A stretch of 64,000 bases of DNA from Nitrososphaerota archaeon. Its GTDB lineage: Archaea; Thermoproteota; Nitrososphaeria; Nitrososphaerales; Nitrosopumilaceae. Under the pieces are notes generated by a model, which searched no databases, had not been told where the DNA came from, and saw nothing but the letters and a program-made list of their open reading frames with translations. Shown piece after piece: positions 41,295 through 50,309 of the stretch; within the stretch, counting starts at the first letter, position 1; every line of letters begins with the position of its first letter. The position numbers and the translations under genes are program-made. The stretch lies in assembly GCA_021323705.1 (NCBI GenBank), contig JAJPKL010000008.1, positions 1 to 64,000 of the forward strand, read 5' to 3'.

Positions 41295-41567
41295 CTAGCT
41301 AAAACCTGCTCCAAACTCATCGCCGTGCTGGAGTGGATCTAACGAGTCCGAGCTTTTTAGTTTCAAGTACAGGAATGCCTCATTGACTAGTTGTAAAGCA
41401 GGCTCTCCTTCAATATGAAAGCGCTCTTTTACAAAATCGTAATATTTTTTCAATTTTGTCTGGTCCTGCTCATCAAGAGGAGTGTGGTCTTTGGTAATCA
41501 TTTCTGCAACTTTTTCAATTTTAGAATTGTATTCTTCACTCAATATTGTATATTGAAACAGTTGCAT
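41295..41567 (-). CDS. Hypothetical helical protein
   Basis: This 90-residue soluble protein (TILSEEYNSKIEKVAEMITK, LDEQDQTKLKKYYDFVKERF) is acidic and helical, with no recognised family. It is convergent with the PEF-type gene, 20 nt after its stop. The coding potential looks normal for this genome. Confidence 0.5.
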   Translation of the reverse strand: MQLFQYTILSEEYNSKIEKVAEMITKDHTPLDEQDQTKLKKYYDFVKERFHIEGEPALQLVNEAFLYLKLKSSDSLDPLQHGDEFGAGFS

Positions 41568-41628
41568 CTTTTAAGTGATTGTGACAAACGATTCTTTAAT
41601 CTAATGCGCTGGATTTGTCAGAAAAATA

Positions 41629-41748
41629 TCATTTGGCAGCATCCAACTCGTCTTCCTCAAATTCGTCATCCAAGTATTCCACCTGATCGTCTTTTTCTAC
41701 GGTCTCATCAAGAAACTCTTCTTTTGGTTTTTTCTGTTTTTCTGCCAT
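41629..41748 (-). CDS. 39-residue acidic protein
   Basis: Below the ORF-track limit. The product begins MAEKQKKPKEEFLDETVEKD and is very acidic afterwards (DDEFEEDELDAAK). Small charged proteins of this kind are frequent in Thaumarchaeota. The ATG and stop are clean. No function is suggested. Confidence 0.45.
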   Translation of the reverse strand: MAEKQKKPKEEFLDETVEKDDQVEYLDDEFEEDELDAAK

Positions 41749-41811
41749 GTTCAAAGTTATTAGACATGGTACATGAAGATTGCGCATTTTAAAACAAAAT
41801 ATGCAAAATAG

Positions 41812-42156
41812 TTATTTCCGTAAATATTCCTGCAAGAATACTGCATTGTTATGCTCTGTGTCTTTTGCAGCATAAAGGAGGGTTATCCTCTTTTCTTCCT
41901 TTTCAAGTGATTTAATTCTTGAAGCCAGTTCTCTTTTTTCATCCAGTTCTTTACTGTATCTCTTTTTAAACTCGTTCCATTTCTTGGGGTCGTGGGAGAA
42001 CCATTTTCTGAGTTTATCACTTGGCGCTATGTCCTTGAGCCAGAGATCTATTTGCGCAGGCTCTTTTGATAATCCTCGCGGCCAGAGCCTATCTATGAGC
42101 ACCCTGAAGCCATCCTCATCTGATGGTATCTCATATACACGCTTTATCCGTATCAA
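41812..42156 (-). CDS. DUF488 family protein (YeaO-like)
   Basis: The 114-residue protein matches the short DUF488 family: it starts [20 protein letters not shown], then [29 protein letters not shown] and [14 protein letters not shown], all conserved in YeaO-like proteins. [22 protein letters not shown] ends it. The biochemical role is not known. Full length; the start ATG is at the expected place. It lies 18 nt downstream of the alpha/beta hydrolase gene on the same strand and may be co-transcribed with it. Confidence 0.88.
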   Translation of the reverse strand: MIRIKRVYEIPSDEDGFRVLIDRLWPRGLSKEPAQIDLWLKDIAPSDKLRKWFSHDPKKWNEFKKRYSKELDEKRELASRIKSLEKEEKRITLLYAAKDTEHNNAVFLQEYLRK

Positions 42157-42174
42157 GAATAGGTTGAATTGGTT

Positions 42175-42963
42175 TTACTTGGATAAAAAGTCAAGCACCA
42201 GTTTTGAAAATTCCAAAGGATGTTCTTCATATGGTATGTGCCCAAACCCATCCATTATCACAAACTTGCAGTTTGGAATCGATGCTACAAAATCTTTAGA
42301 GTACTCGATTGGAATCATCTTGTCCTCGCTTCCCCATATGAGCAGAACTGGAACCTTTATCAGACCTAGTTTTTCTGTTATGGGAGGAGTATTTTTCATC
42401 CCTAGAAGTGTGGAAAGAAACACCATCTTGGTATTAGGCCTTGACATATTTGAAATAAAATTTTCAATGGATTGTTCGCTAATCTCTCTGTCTTTTCCAA
42501 GCATCATCTGGTATGCCAGCCTAACTGACTCGTGGTTTGGATACAAGGCCGCCATGGTGTATGCGTCAAGTGCAGGAGTAGACTTTTTCATAATCCCTGC
42601 AGGTGAGACCATGACTGCCTTTTTGATTAAAGCACTCTGTGTGGCAGCGCACTCTGCTACAATCTCTCCCCCAAGGGACGTGCCTATCATGTAGACGTTT
42701 TGTAACGATAGAGTCTCTAAAATACCCAAAGTAATTTTTTTGAAAAGATCCATTGTGTAATCTATCTGTGGCTTGTCGCTCTGTCCATATCCTATCAAGT
42801 CTGGCGCAATCACGCGATAGCTTTTACTCAGCAATGGAAATATTGGTATCCATCTTTCTGCCATTCCGCCCAAACCGTGAAGCAGAACGATCGTATCTTT
42901 AGAATTCCCTTCTTCAAGATATCTTATCTTGTTCCCATCTACCACGATATGATTTTCTATCAT
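42175..42963 (-). CDS. Alpha/beta hydrolase, PHA-locus paralogue 1
   Basis: The 262-residue enzyme has a complete alpha/beta hydrolase core: oxyanion HGLGG (about residues 29-33), nucleophile motif GTSLGG (about 93-98, Ser), Asp in WGSEDKMIP and His in GFGHIPYEEHP near the end. The paralogue at 46254-47051 shares much of its sequence. These two genes flank the PHA synthase genes, which suggests hydrolysis of hydroxyacyl esters or oligomers, but substrate prediction in this family is weak. Confidence 0.85.
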   Translation of the reverse strand: MIENHIVVDGNKIRYLEEGNSKDTIVLLHGLGGMAERWIPIFPLLSKSYRVIAPDLIGYGQSDKPQIDYTMDLFKKITLGILETLSLQNVYMIGTSLGGEIVAECAATQSALIKKAVMVSPAGIMKKSTPALDAYTMAALYPNHESVRLAYQMMLGKDREISEQSIENFISNMSRPNTKMVFLSTLLGMKNTPPITEKLGLIKVPVLLIWGSEDKMIPIEYSKDFVASIPNCKFVIMDGFGHIPYEEHPLEFSKLVLDFLSK

Positions 42964-43072
42964 ATTTGAGCTGGTGAGATATATTGTGAGATAAGGTTTT
43001 GTTAGTGGGGGTGTACTAATATTGGCTGTTTACTGGAACATGATTTCACATTCATGCGATTTTGTAAAGTGA

Positions 43073-43519
43073 TCAGGATCTTTTGAGTGCACTAAGTGTG
43101 CCTGCAAGCATCTTTGAGTAATAATCAAGCATTAGATGTATGTATTCGTCCGAGGTCTTGATGGCAGATATCTGGTTTTGTAACAGTGTTTTTTGTATGT
43201 TGTTCGCCATTTCAATTTGAGTTATTGCTGACTTTGTTATTATCTTGGTATAATCTCCAAACGACTGTAGGGTTTTCTGACTTATTCCCATCCTGGACAG
43301 GATCTCATTTTCTGCTATGTAGCATGCTCCAAAAAGATCTTGCAACGAATGTAGATATTCTGTGTAAAAATCCGAGTACATCTGCATATTTACAGGCAAA
43401 AGCGATTCTAGCTTCTCAATTACATTGTTAGCACTATCGTGCATAATGTCGCAGACAGATATGGTGACTGGCAAGCTAGTGGTATCTGCTTTCTCTGATT
43501 GGACGCGTTTTTGTGCCAT
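43073..43519 (-). CDS. Phasin-like helical protein
   Basis: The 148-residue product is all-helical (MYSDFYTEYLHSLQDLFGAC, EMANNIQKTLLQNQISAIKT, IHLMLDYYSKMLAG), without membrane helices. Its amphipathic helices and its place directly divergent from phaE suggest a granule-associated or phasin-like role, but no diagnostic motif was seen. ATG 43519 is preferred to 43579, since a TATA-like TTAAAAG lies about 25 nt upstream. Confidence 0.5.
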   Translation of the reverse strand: MAQKRVQSEKADTTSLPVTISVCDIMHDSANNVIEKLESLLPVNMQMYSDFYTEYLHSLQDLFGACYIAENEILSRMGISQKTLQSFGDYTKIITKSAITQIEMANNIQKTLLQNQISAIKTSDEYIHLMLDYYSKMLAGTLSALKRS

Positions 43520-43720
43520 TACTTGATGATAGTACAAGGTTTCTTTTAATGATTTGTAAAAGCACCTCGTTTCATCCAATTAACCAAACTCTCAAACAAA
43601 GTCGTCTTGTCTCATCACGACGTATTACTGGACATACAGTTTTTTGCAAGATTTTCATCGTGTTAAAACCGTCTGGTTGAGTAATCTCTATAAGTTGTGA
43701 ATACTATCAGAATGTACTTT

Positions 43721-44299
43721 ATGGCCTCATCAGAGGATTATAAAAAATCTATAGGATATTACAAGCATGTATCGTTATTTTGGACTGATCTGCTATCTCT
43801 CATGTCAAGCCGACCTCACTCGTTGTTATCAACAGGTCCATTAAGAAAATTTGGTGTAAACGCAAAAAAGGTGAATACCGAAATGATAGAAATAAATCAA
43901 GAATTGGCAGAATTCAACGCCAGACTTTCGGAATACTATAAACAACTCACTGACACGTGGAATGAGGCCCAAAAACAGTTTAACAAAAAAGTGCCTGAGA
44001 TACCTACCGACACAGAACATCTTGATTCCACAAAGCGAATCTGGATAGATATATTTGAAAACTATTTTACGCGGCTCTTTGACTCTCCGGAATTTGCAGA
44101 AAACTTTGGGAAGATGGTCTCAAGTGAGCTTGAACTTGCAAAACATTGGAACAACATTATCTCACTCATGATGGAATCTGCAAACATGCCTACCAAGAAG
44201 GAGATTGATGAGCTGTACAAAGAATTACACTTGTTGCGAAAAAGAGTTGCCAAACTTGAAAAAATAGCCAGTATTGGAGGAAGTGCAAATGGAAAGTGA
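43721..44299 (+). CDS. phaE: PHA synthase subunit PhaE-like
   Basis: This is the probable partner of PhaC in a class III PHA synthase. It is a helical protein with a long middle part (FNARLSEYYKQLTDTWNEAQ) and a typical PhaE end (MPTKKEIDELYKELHLLRKR). The PhaE C-terminal helix contacts PhaC. The gene ends 11 nt inside phaC, as in haloarchaeal phaEC pairs. ATG 43721 is favoured because a TATA-like ctataagt lies about 28 nt upstream; GTG 43697 and ATG 43712 are alternatives. Confidence 0.82.
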   Translation: MASSEDYKKSIGYYKHVSLFWTDLLSLMSSRPHSLLSTGPLRKFGVNAKKVNTEMIEINQELAEFNARLSEYYKQLTDTWNEAQKQFNKKVPEIPTDTEHLDSTKRIWIDIFENYFTRLFDSPEFAENFGKMVSSELELAKHWNNIISLMMESANMPTKKEIDELYKELHLLRKRVAKLEKIASIGGSANGK

Positions 44300-45359
44300 A
44301 CTTAAGATAGATCCAAGAATAATCGAAGAGTTTCTCCAGATAAACAAGAACATTCTTGACGCCCCGAAACTTGTTGCGGCACCAGACGAGATAAGTCTGG
44401 AGATGACGCCTTATGACGTTGTCTACTCTGAAGGAAAGATGCGCCTTTTACACTTTAATTCTGACAAACAAAAGCAAGTGAGAACTCCATTGCTGATTGC
44501 ATATGCGTTGATAAACCGATACCACATACTTGACATCCATCCGCAGAAAAGCTGGGTTCGAAACATGCTAGACCAGGGTCTGGATGTATATATGATAGAC
44601 TGGGGAACCCCGACCAAGATGGATAGATATCTTGGATTTGATGACTATGTGAATAGCTACATGGATAACTGTGTTGATTTTATCCTAAACGAGTCTTCAG
44701 TTGAAAAAGTTTCATTGCAGGGCTATTGTACGGGAGGTACACTTGCTACTGTTTATACAGCATTGCACCCTAACAAAATAAAAAACCTGGTTCTTACTGC
44801 GCCTGTAATTGACGGCAGCAAGGACAGCACAGTTGTGGCAAACCTTGCAAAGCACATGGATGTTGACAAGATGGTAGATGTCATAGGGAACATGCCGCCG
44901 GAGTTCATGTACTATGTATTTTCTATTCTAAAACCATTTGAGCAGGGCCTTGAGAAATACGTCCAGTTTTTCAAAAACATACACAACAAGGAATATGTCG
45001 AAAATTTCATCCGGGTGGAAAAATGGCTAAGCGACACTCCGCCTATACCGGGAGAACTCTTCAGGGAATGGGTAAAAAACGTCTATCAAGAAAACCTCTT
45101 GATACGAAACCAGATGAACGTGGCAGGCAAAGTGGTTGACCTAAAAAACATCTCGATGCCTGTCTTTACTCAGGTGGCAGTAGGCGATCATCTTGTCTCC
45201 CCCGAATGCAGCATGCCTATACACTATGCAGTATCCACCGAAGACAAGACGCTTAGAATCTATGCTACTGGCCATGTTGGAATGATTGCCAGCTCATTTT
45301 CCCAAAAACGAGTCTTGCCAGAACTTGGGCAATGGCTAAAAGAAAGATCTGAAAAATAA
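44289..45359 (+). CDS. phaC: PHA synthase catalytic subunit PhaC, class III
   Basis: PhaC polymerises hydroxyacyl-CoA into polyhydroxyalkanoate at the granule surface. The lipase-box-like GYCTGG with catalytic Cys lies near residue 146; the Asp is in VAVGDHLVSP and the His in YATGHVGMIA near the C-terminus. DVYMIDWGTP is a further conserved PhaC stretch. The 356-residue length matches class III (about 350-400). The ATG at 44289 is favoured over TTG 44274 by a strong ggagg 8 nt upstream. It overlaps phaE by 11 nt. Confidence 0.93.
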   Translation: MESELKIDPRIIEEFLQINKNILDAPKLVAAPDEISLEMTPYDVVYSEGKMRLLHFNSDKQKQVRTPLLIAYALINRYHILDIHPQKSWVRNMLDQGLDVYMIDWGTPTKMDRYLGFDDYVNSYMDNCVDFILNESSVEKVSLQGYCTGGTLATVYTALHPNKIKNLVLTAPVIDGSKDSTVVANLAKHMDVDKMVDVIGNMPPEFMYYVFSILKPFEQGLEKYVQFFKNIHNKEYVENFIRVEKWLSDTPPIPGELFREWVKNVYQENLLIRNQMNVAGKVVDLKNISMPVFTQVAVGDHLVSPECSMPIHYAVSTEDKTLRIYATGHVGMIASSFSQKRVLPELGQWLKERSEK

Positions 45360-45379
45360 AAAAAGAGATTAGATTCCAG

Positions 45380-45796
45380 CTAGTTTCTTGCTGGTGTCCA
45401 TGCTGAGAACCATGATTGCAGTATGTTTGCATTCATGTCTGAAAACGCTTTTGTGTTCTCGTTGAATGTCTTTACGTTTTGTCTTACTGCATCGATTGTT
45501 GCAAGAACTGCTTTGCTTTGAACTGAGGCTGTCTTCACTATCTCCTCCGTTGCATCATTTACTGCTTTGAGGTATGTTGATGGAACGTTTGTGGATAGGC
45601 CAGTTTTTGAAGCATATTCTTGTTGCATTGATATTGTATTCTCAATTGTGTTCTTGCATGCTGTTGCGTACTCCTGCTGAAGGTTGGTTACTGCTTGCAG
45701 GTACTGTGCAACATTTTTCTCTGTCTCGTCAAAGTATCGGTTGACATTCTGCTTGTACACTGAAAAGATCTCTTTTGTCTCTTGTGCTTTACTCAT
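45380..45796 (-). CDS. phaP: Phasin-like granule protein
   Basis: The 138-residue product is helical with Gln/Ala/Thr-rich heptads (VAQYLQAVTNLQQEYATACK, VQSKAVLATIDAVRQNVKTF) and an aromatic end (SWFSAWTP), in line with phasins that coat PHA granules. It follows the AbrB-phasin gene with a 4-nt overlap and faces phaC. The assignment rests on composition and context; the name phaP is tentative. Confidence 0.7.
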   Translation of the reverse strand: MSKAQETKEIFSVYKQNVNRYFDETEKNVAQYLQAVTNLQQEYATACKNTIENTISMQQEYASKTGLSTNVPSTYLKAVNDATEEIVKTASVQSKAVLATIDAVRQNVKTFNENTKAFSDMNANILQSWFSAWTPARN

Positions 45797-46215
45797 TGTT
45801 TCACCTCCTCTTTTCGTCCTTTTCTTTCGACCGGAATCACTATTACCTGAACCAGGTCGTCCTCTTTGATCCCAAGCGCATCCCGCTCTGCCTCCGGGAT
45901 CGAGATTCGACCGTTACTTCCAACTGATGTCTTGAAGGTTGCCCAAGATAAGAGCGAGGGTAGAAACTGCGATGGGTTGAATAGGTTAAACATTCCACCG
46001 GGGTTGCTCATGTTTGCCATGTTCTGGACAAACTCTGTTTGTGCCTTTGCTGCCTTGTTTGACATCTCTTTTAACATGTCTAGGGGATTGGGTTGGTTGC
46101 TCTTGCTCATCATCTCGCCAAACGTCTTCATGAAATCCATCTGCGCCTTTCCGCTCCTCTGTATCCACTCGCGGAACATTTCAGTAGGATCATATTGGTT
46201 GTTGTTACCAGTCAT
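45793..46215 (-). CDS. AbrB-domain protein with phasin-like N-terminus
   Basis: Residues 1-75 are helical and phasin-like (REWIQRSGKAQMDFMKTFGE, SNKAAKAQTEFVQNMANMSN), and the C-terminus (about 95-130) is an AbrB/SpoVT swapped-hairpin DNA-binding domain (VGSNGRISIPEAERDALGIK, DDLVQVIVIPV). This fusion resembles the arrangement of haloarchaeal PhaR, an AbrB-type regulator of PHA genes, linked with PhaP. It may both sense granules and regulate phaP transcription. ATG overlaps with the phasin stop by 4 nt, so they form one operon. Confidence 0.78.
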   Translation of the reverse strand: MTGNNNQYDPTEMFREWIQRSGKAQMDFMKTFGEMMSKSNQPNPLDMLKEMSNKAAKAQTEFVQNMANMSNPGGMFNLFNPSQFLPSLLSWATFKTSVGSNGRISIPEAERDALGIKEDDLVQVIVIPVERKGRKEEVKQ

Positions 46216-46253
46216 TGGTAATTATAACCAATATATGGTATTTAACCTTATTG

Positions 46254-47051
46254 CTATCTTGCCAAAACTAGTCTTGAGCTGAGAAAATCTAGTATTGAAT
46301 CGGCGAAAAAGTCTGGCTTTTCCACATGTGGTAGGTGGCCGCAATCATCAATTTCCAAAAACGTACAATTCCTAATTGATGAGACAAATCTGTCGGCATA
46401 AGCAATTGGTATTACCTTGTCCTGCCTTCCCCAAATGAGCAACGTAGGAACTGTTATCTTCTGAAGGCTGTCCTCCACTGCAGAATTTTTAATCCCAAGT
46501 ACCGAGGAGATAAACGCCAGCTTGGCATTTGGGGTGGACATCCTTTTTACAAAGTCATATACAGTAAACTCGTCTACTGTACCAGAGTGAGACATCATCT
46601 CAAATGCCTCTTTGGCACTTGCATGGTTGGGGTAGAGTGCAGCCATCATGTATGCGTCAATTGCCGCAGTAGTAGATTTCATGACCCCTGAAGGCGCCAC
46701 CATGACTATCTTCTCTATGGATCTGCTGGTGCTGGCAAGATGTGCAACAATCTGACCCCCAAGAGAGGTGCCTACAAGTGATGTAGTTTTCAGATTAAGA
46801 CTCTTGATAAAAGCGGAAAGAAACTTTGCAAAAAACTCTATGGTATAATCTTCTGATGGTTTGTCGCTGTACCCAAAGCCGATCATGTCTGGAGCAATGA
46901 CTCTATAGTCTGTACTAAGACGGGGGATTACCTTTAGCCATCTTTCAGCTGATCCGCCCAATCCGTGGATTAGGAGAATGGTCTTGTCGGAATCACCGTC
47001 CTCAAGATATCTTATCTTATGCCCCCATACCTCTGCAAACTTGGTTTGCAA
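46254..47051 (-). CDS. Alpha/beta hydrolase, PHA-locus paralogue 2
   Basis: The 265-residue enzyme has the same core as 42175-42963: HGLGG near 30, GTSLGG near 94 with the nucleophile Ser, Asp in WGRQDKVIP and His in CGHLPHVEKP. Both share the stretch YMMAALYPNHAS or TMAALYPNHES, so they are recent paralogues on either side of the synthase genes. Possible roles are PHA oligomer or hydroxyacyl-ester hydrolysis. Start codon TTG. Confidence 0.85.
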   Translation of the reverse strand: MQTKFAEVWGHKIRYLEDGDSDKTILLIHGLGGSAERWLKVIPRLSTDYRVIAPDMIGFGYSDKPSEDYTIEFFAKFLSAFIKSLNLKTTSLVGTSLGGQIVAHLASTSRSIEKIVMVAPSGVMKSTTAAIDAYMMAALYPNHASAKEAFEMMSHSGTVDEFTVYDFVKRMSTPNAKLAFISSVLGIKNSAVEDSLQKITVPTLLIWGRQDKVIPIAYADRFVSSIRNCTFLEIDDCGHLPHVEKPDFFADSILDFLSSRLVLAR

Positions 47052-47127
47052 CTAGACTTACGAATAAAACATCTATGTTAAGTCTTTTTCGTTACAATCG
47101 TTTGACTGCGTGTAAATTGTCTTTGGC

Positions 47128-48234
47128 TCACTGATCTATTTCTAGGGTGTTTTTAGCAAGCACTTCTTTTGCATCTTTTTCACCGCTGCTTATAAGATCC
47201 TTTATTGTGGTAATGGAAAAATCTGCATCCTCAAAGAGAAAGTGGTGATGTTCCAAGCGTTGGATCTTGATTATCTGATCTATTACTGCACCGCGTTCTG
47301 AGGCAAGTCTGTGGTATTCTTGTTCAAGGCGTTCAAACCTTGATTTTGTTTTTTCATCCAACGTGGAAGAGCTGATCATATCATGCATTTCCCGAATCAA
47401 CTTGAGGTAACGCGTTATTATCCTTGACATGTGGACGTTGTGCTCCGTCTTGTCCGCGTACATGATGTCTCTTGCCCTGTGCCAGACCTCAAACATGTTG
47501 TTTGGAATCTCGGCCTGCATTTTTGGGAAGAGGTCTACGACGTAGACCTTTTTGTCGTGTTTTGGTGACGCATTTATCACCTCACGGAGTGGAGTGTTGC
47601 TCAAAAGCGTCCCATCCCAGAGATACTTGCCGCTTTTCATTGTCCATGATATTCCGTAGAAGGGGTATCCAGCGCTGGCAAGCACGTGCTCTGCTTCAAT
47701 CTTGTCATATTTGCTGTCAAAAACAGACGGCTTGGCATTCTGTACATCAGTTGATGTTACTACCAGTCTTGGCCTTTGGGGGTTTCGAATTTTTTGAAAA
47801 TCGACATACTGGTTTAAGGTGTTTTTGAGCGGGGTTATATCGTAAAGATATTGCCAAAAGTATGGCATGAAATAGTCAGTGCTTGGAAAGAACCATTTTG
47901 GAAAAAACACTTTGGGGTTGCCAAAAATTGCAGAGTTCATCGCGGCAAAATAAGGTCTTATGTCGTTTGGGAGCCCAGGAGGAGTGATACCTTCTGCTAA
48001 ATCTAACCAAAAATCTTCTAGTGCCTTTGCAGGCTCATCACTCTTGCTTCCTACTATGATTGAAGCGTTTACTGCACCAATAGATGTTCCACCAATTATA
48101 TCAAATTCAATCCCATGTCTGTGCAATGCCTTGTACACTCCACATTCGTATGCGCCAAGGGAGCCCCCGCCTTGTAATATCAGAACCGTTTCAAACTGTA
48201 AACTTTGTTTTTCACGAGAAGAAAGCGACTGCAT
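47128..48234 (-). CDS. Patatin-like hydrolase, possible PHA depolymerase
   Basis: This patatin-fold protein has an oxyanion motif GGGSLGAYECGV (about residues 22-33), the nucleophile in GTSIGAVNAS (about 48-57) and the catalytic Asp in LWDGTLLSNTP (about 205). Patatin-like enzymes are lipid acyl hydrolases; in haloarchaea a patatin-like protein acts as a PHA depolymerase. The place next to the PHA genes supports that role here, though only by analogy. C-terminal helices (about 250-330) extend beyond the patatin domain. ATG 48234 is preferred to TTG 48255 because of a TATA-like TTTTAATATT about 26 nt upstream. Confidence 0.82.
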   Translation of the reverse strand: MQSLSSREKQSLQFETVLILQGGGSLGAYECGVYKALHRHGIEFDIIGGTSIGAVNASIIVGSKSDEPAKALEDFWLDLAEGITPPGLPNDIRPYFAAMNSAIFGNPKVFFPKWFFPSTDYFMPYFWQYLYDITPLKNTLNQYVDFQKIRNPQRPRLVVTSTDVQNAKPSVFDSKYDKIEAEHVLASAGYPFYGISWTMKSGKYLWDGTLLSNTPLREVINASPKHDKKVYVVDLFPKMQAEIPNNMFEVWHRARDIMYADKTEHNVHMSRIITRYLKLIREMHDMISSSTLDEKTKSRFERLEQEYHRLASERGAVIDQIIKIQRLEHHHFLFEDADFSITTIKDLISSGEKDAKEVLAKNTLEIDQ

Positions 48235-48337
48235 CTGGTAGTAATCCCCAGTCAAAATATTAAAAGCTTCAAGATTGCAAATTATTCATTTGCACCATGG
48301 GGACTTGATTATATACTAGGTTTTGTCTTACTCTTGT

Positions 48338-49723
48338 ATGGTAATTACCACAATTAATCCTGCAACAGAAGAAGTTCTTGCGCGATATGACGTAATTACA
48401 AAAGACGAATTAGATAAAAAAATAGAAAAAGCAAAAAAGACTTTTAATGACTGGAAAACAAATATCAAAAGAAGATCTGATTTTCTCAACCTCTTTGCAG
48501 ATGTATTACGAAAGAACAAACAACAGTTAGCGCTTGCTGCAACAAAAGAGATGGGAAAAGCCATTAAAGAATCGCTCTCAGAGGTTGAAAAATGTGCGTG
48601 GGTGATGGAGTTTTATGCAGACAATGGCGCAACCTTTCTTCATGATGAATCGATAAACACAGATGCAAGAAAAAGCTTCATTGCATTTGAGCCACTGGGA
48701 GTAATTGGTAGTATAATGCCGTGGAACTTTCCGTACTGGCAAGCTCTGAGATTTGCTGCACCATCACTGATGGCAGGAAATACCGTTGTATTAAAACCTG
48801 CAAGCGCTACAATGCAGTGCGGAATAGAGATTGAAAACATGTTCAAAAAAGCAGGACTTCCTGATGGTGTCTTCCAGACAGCAATTGCGGATTCTGCTAT
48901 GGCAGAAAAACTTGTGGACTCTGTCAACGCGGTAACGTTTACGGGTAGCAACGTGGCAGGCTCAAAGGTAGCACAACGTGCAACATCTCAAGTAAAAAAA
49001 TGTGTTTTGGAACTTGGGGGAAGTGACCCTTTCATAGTTTGCTCTGACGCCGACGTGGAAAAGGCATCTACAGGTGCCGTAAAAGGTCGTTTTATCAACT
49101 GCGGACAAAGTTGTATTGCATCAAAGCGATTCTTTGTCACAAAAAATCTTGCAAATGAGTTTATTGAAAAGTTTGTTCAAAAGGCAGAGAAACTAAAGGT
49201 GGGAGACCCAACATCTGATGGCACCGATATGGGACCCTTGGTAAATTCTGCCGGTCTTGAAAAAATAGAGGAACTTGTCAAAGACGCTGTAGACAAGGGG
49301 GCACAAATACTAACAGGCGGAAAAAGAATTGGAAACAAGGGATACTTTTACACTCCCACCGTACTTGGAAATGTCACGCCAGCGATGCGCATAGCGCAAG
49401 AAGAAGCATTTGGACCAATTGCACCAGTTACAATTGTACAAGATGAGATGGAAGCTATACGACTTGCCAACAGCTCGCAGTATGGTCTTGGTGGGAGCAG
49501 ATGGACGCAAGATCTTGAAAAAGCAGACAAACTGTCAAGACTGGTTGAATCTGGAATCATAACCGTAAACAATGTTGTTGCATCTGATCCTAGAATACCA
49601 TTTGGCGGAGTAAAGCAAAGTGGCTTTGGCCGTGAACTGTCTAGATATGGAATGCTAGAATTTGTCAACATCAAATCTGTTAGATTCTATGATAATCTTG
49701 TAGTGCAGCATCACGTTGAATGA
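48338..49723 (+). CDS. Aldehyde dehydrogenase (succinate-semialdehyde dehydrogenase-like)
   Basis: This enzyme of the NAD(P)-dependent aldehyde dehydrogenase superfamily has the cofactor segment IMPWNFPYWQ (near residue 130), the general base Glu in LELGGSDPFI (near 225), the catalytic Cys in NCGQSCIASKR (near 258) and the end PFGGVKQSGFGRELSRYG. The overall motif set is that of the succinate-semialdehyde dehydrogenase group. It might work near the 4-hydroxybutyrate part of carbon fixation or in amino acid breakdown; the substrate is not proven. ATG 48338 is favoured over TTG 48323 by a TATA box (ttatatac) 25 nt upstream. Confidence 0.88.
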   Translation: MVITTINPATEEVLARYDVITKDELDKKIEKAKKTFNDWKTNIKRRSDFLNLFADVLRKNKQQLALAATKEMGKAIKESLSEVEKCAWVMEFYADNGATFLHDESINTDARKSFIAFEPLGVIGSIMPWNFPYWQALRFAAPSLMAGNTVVLKPASATMQCGIEIENMFKKAGLPDGVFQTAIADSAMAEKLVDSVNAVTFTGSNVAGSKVAQRATSQVKKCVLELGGSDPFIVCSDADVEKASTGAVKGRFINCGQSCIASKRFFVTKNLANEFIEKFVQKAEKLKVGDPTSDGTDMGPLVNSAGLEKIEELVKDAVDKGAQILTGGKRIGNKGYFYTPTVLGNVTPAMRIAQEEAFGPIAPVTIVQDEMEAIRLANSSQYGLGGSRWTQDLEKADKLSRLVESGIITVNNVVASDPRIPFGGVKQSGFGRELSRYGMLEFVNIKSVRFYDNLVVQHHVE

Positions 49724-49813
49724 TTTGAAAATACAATGTGATGATTTCCCACATTGCAATCAAGTGCGTAATATTGCACCGATCTTTTAGCATAGTATGA
49801 CATCTATATTCTC

Positions 49814-50218
49814 ATGAAAGAAAAAAATCTAGAGTATTGTCTGAATTCATTGCTAGCGTATGGTCTTGACTATGTAGGTGTGATAAATGCCCAGGGCAGG
49901 ATAGTGGAGCATGCGTCAAAACTGCTTCATCTCACGCCGCAAAAACTTGAGATGCTTTGCATGGGAATACGATTGCAGCACTCGATGCAGTCTGATTTTG
50001 ATGAAGATCTAGGGGGTGTGAACTATATAGTAACACAGCGAGGCAACTTGAAATTTGTCTCCATGCCGGTCTCTTCAAATGTAATGCTTGCTATTGCAAA
50101 AAAAGATGTGGACCATTCTCCTCTAATCCAGAGGATGCACTCAAAGCAATTTGCAGATGAGTTAAAAAATCATCTTGATATGTACAATATTGTCGCTATT
50201 GGTGCAAAAGCACCATAA
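49814..50218 (+). CDS. Thaumarchaeal conserved protein (DUF6659-like), copy 3
   Basis: The 134-residue product is related to the pair at 21821-22564: YVGVINAQGRIVEHA near the start, SDFDEDLGGVNYIVTQRGNL in the middle and VMLAIAKKDVDHSP near the end. These positions line up with the VGVINxxG and LGxVKF motifs. It has an extended C-terminus. Function unknown; a small-molecule or partner-binding fold is suspected. Confidence 0.58.
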   Translation: MKEKNLEYCLNSLLAYGLDYVGVINAQGRIVEHASKLLHLTPQKLEMLCMGIRLQHSMQSDFDEDLGGVNYIVTQRGNLKFVSMPVSSNVMLAIAKKDVDHSPLIQRMHSKQFADELKNHLDMYNIVAIGAKAP

Positions 50219-50309
50219 TCTTACTCATACGTGTTATCTGTATTGCAATAAAGTGCTAGTGAACCCCGTTACGCAATATTAATCAGTACGCATACGGAAA
50301 AAATGTAAC

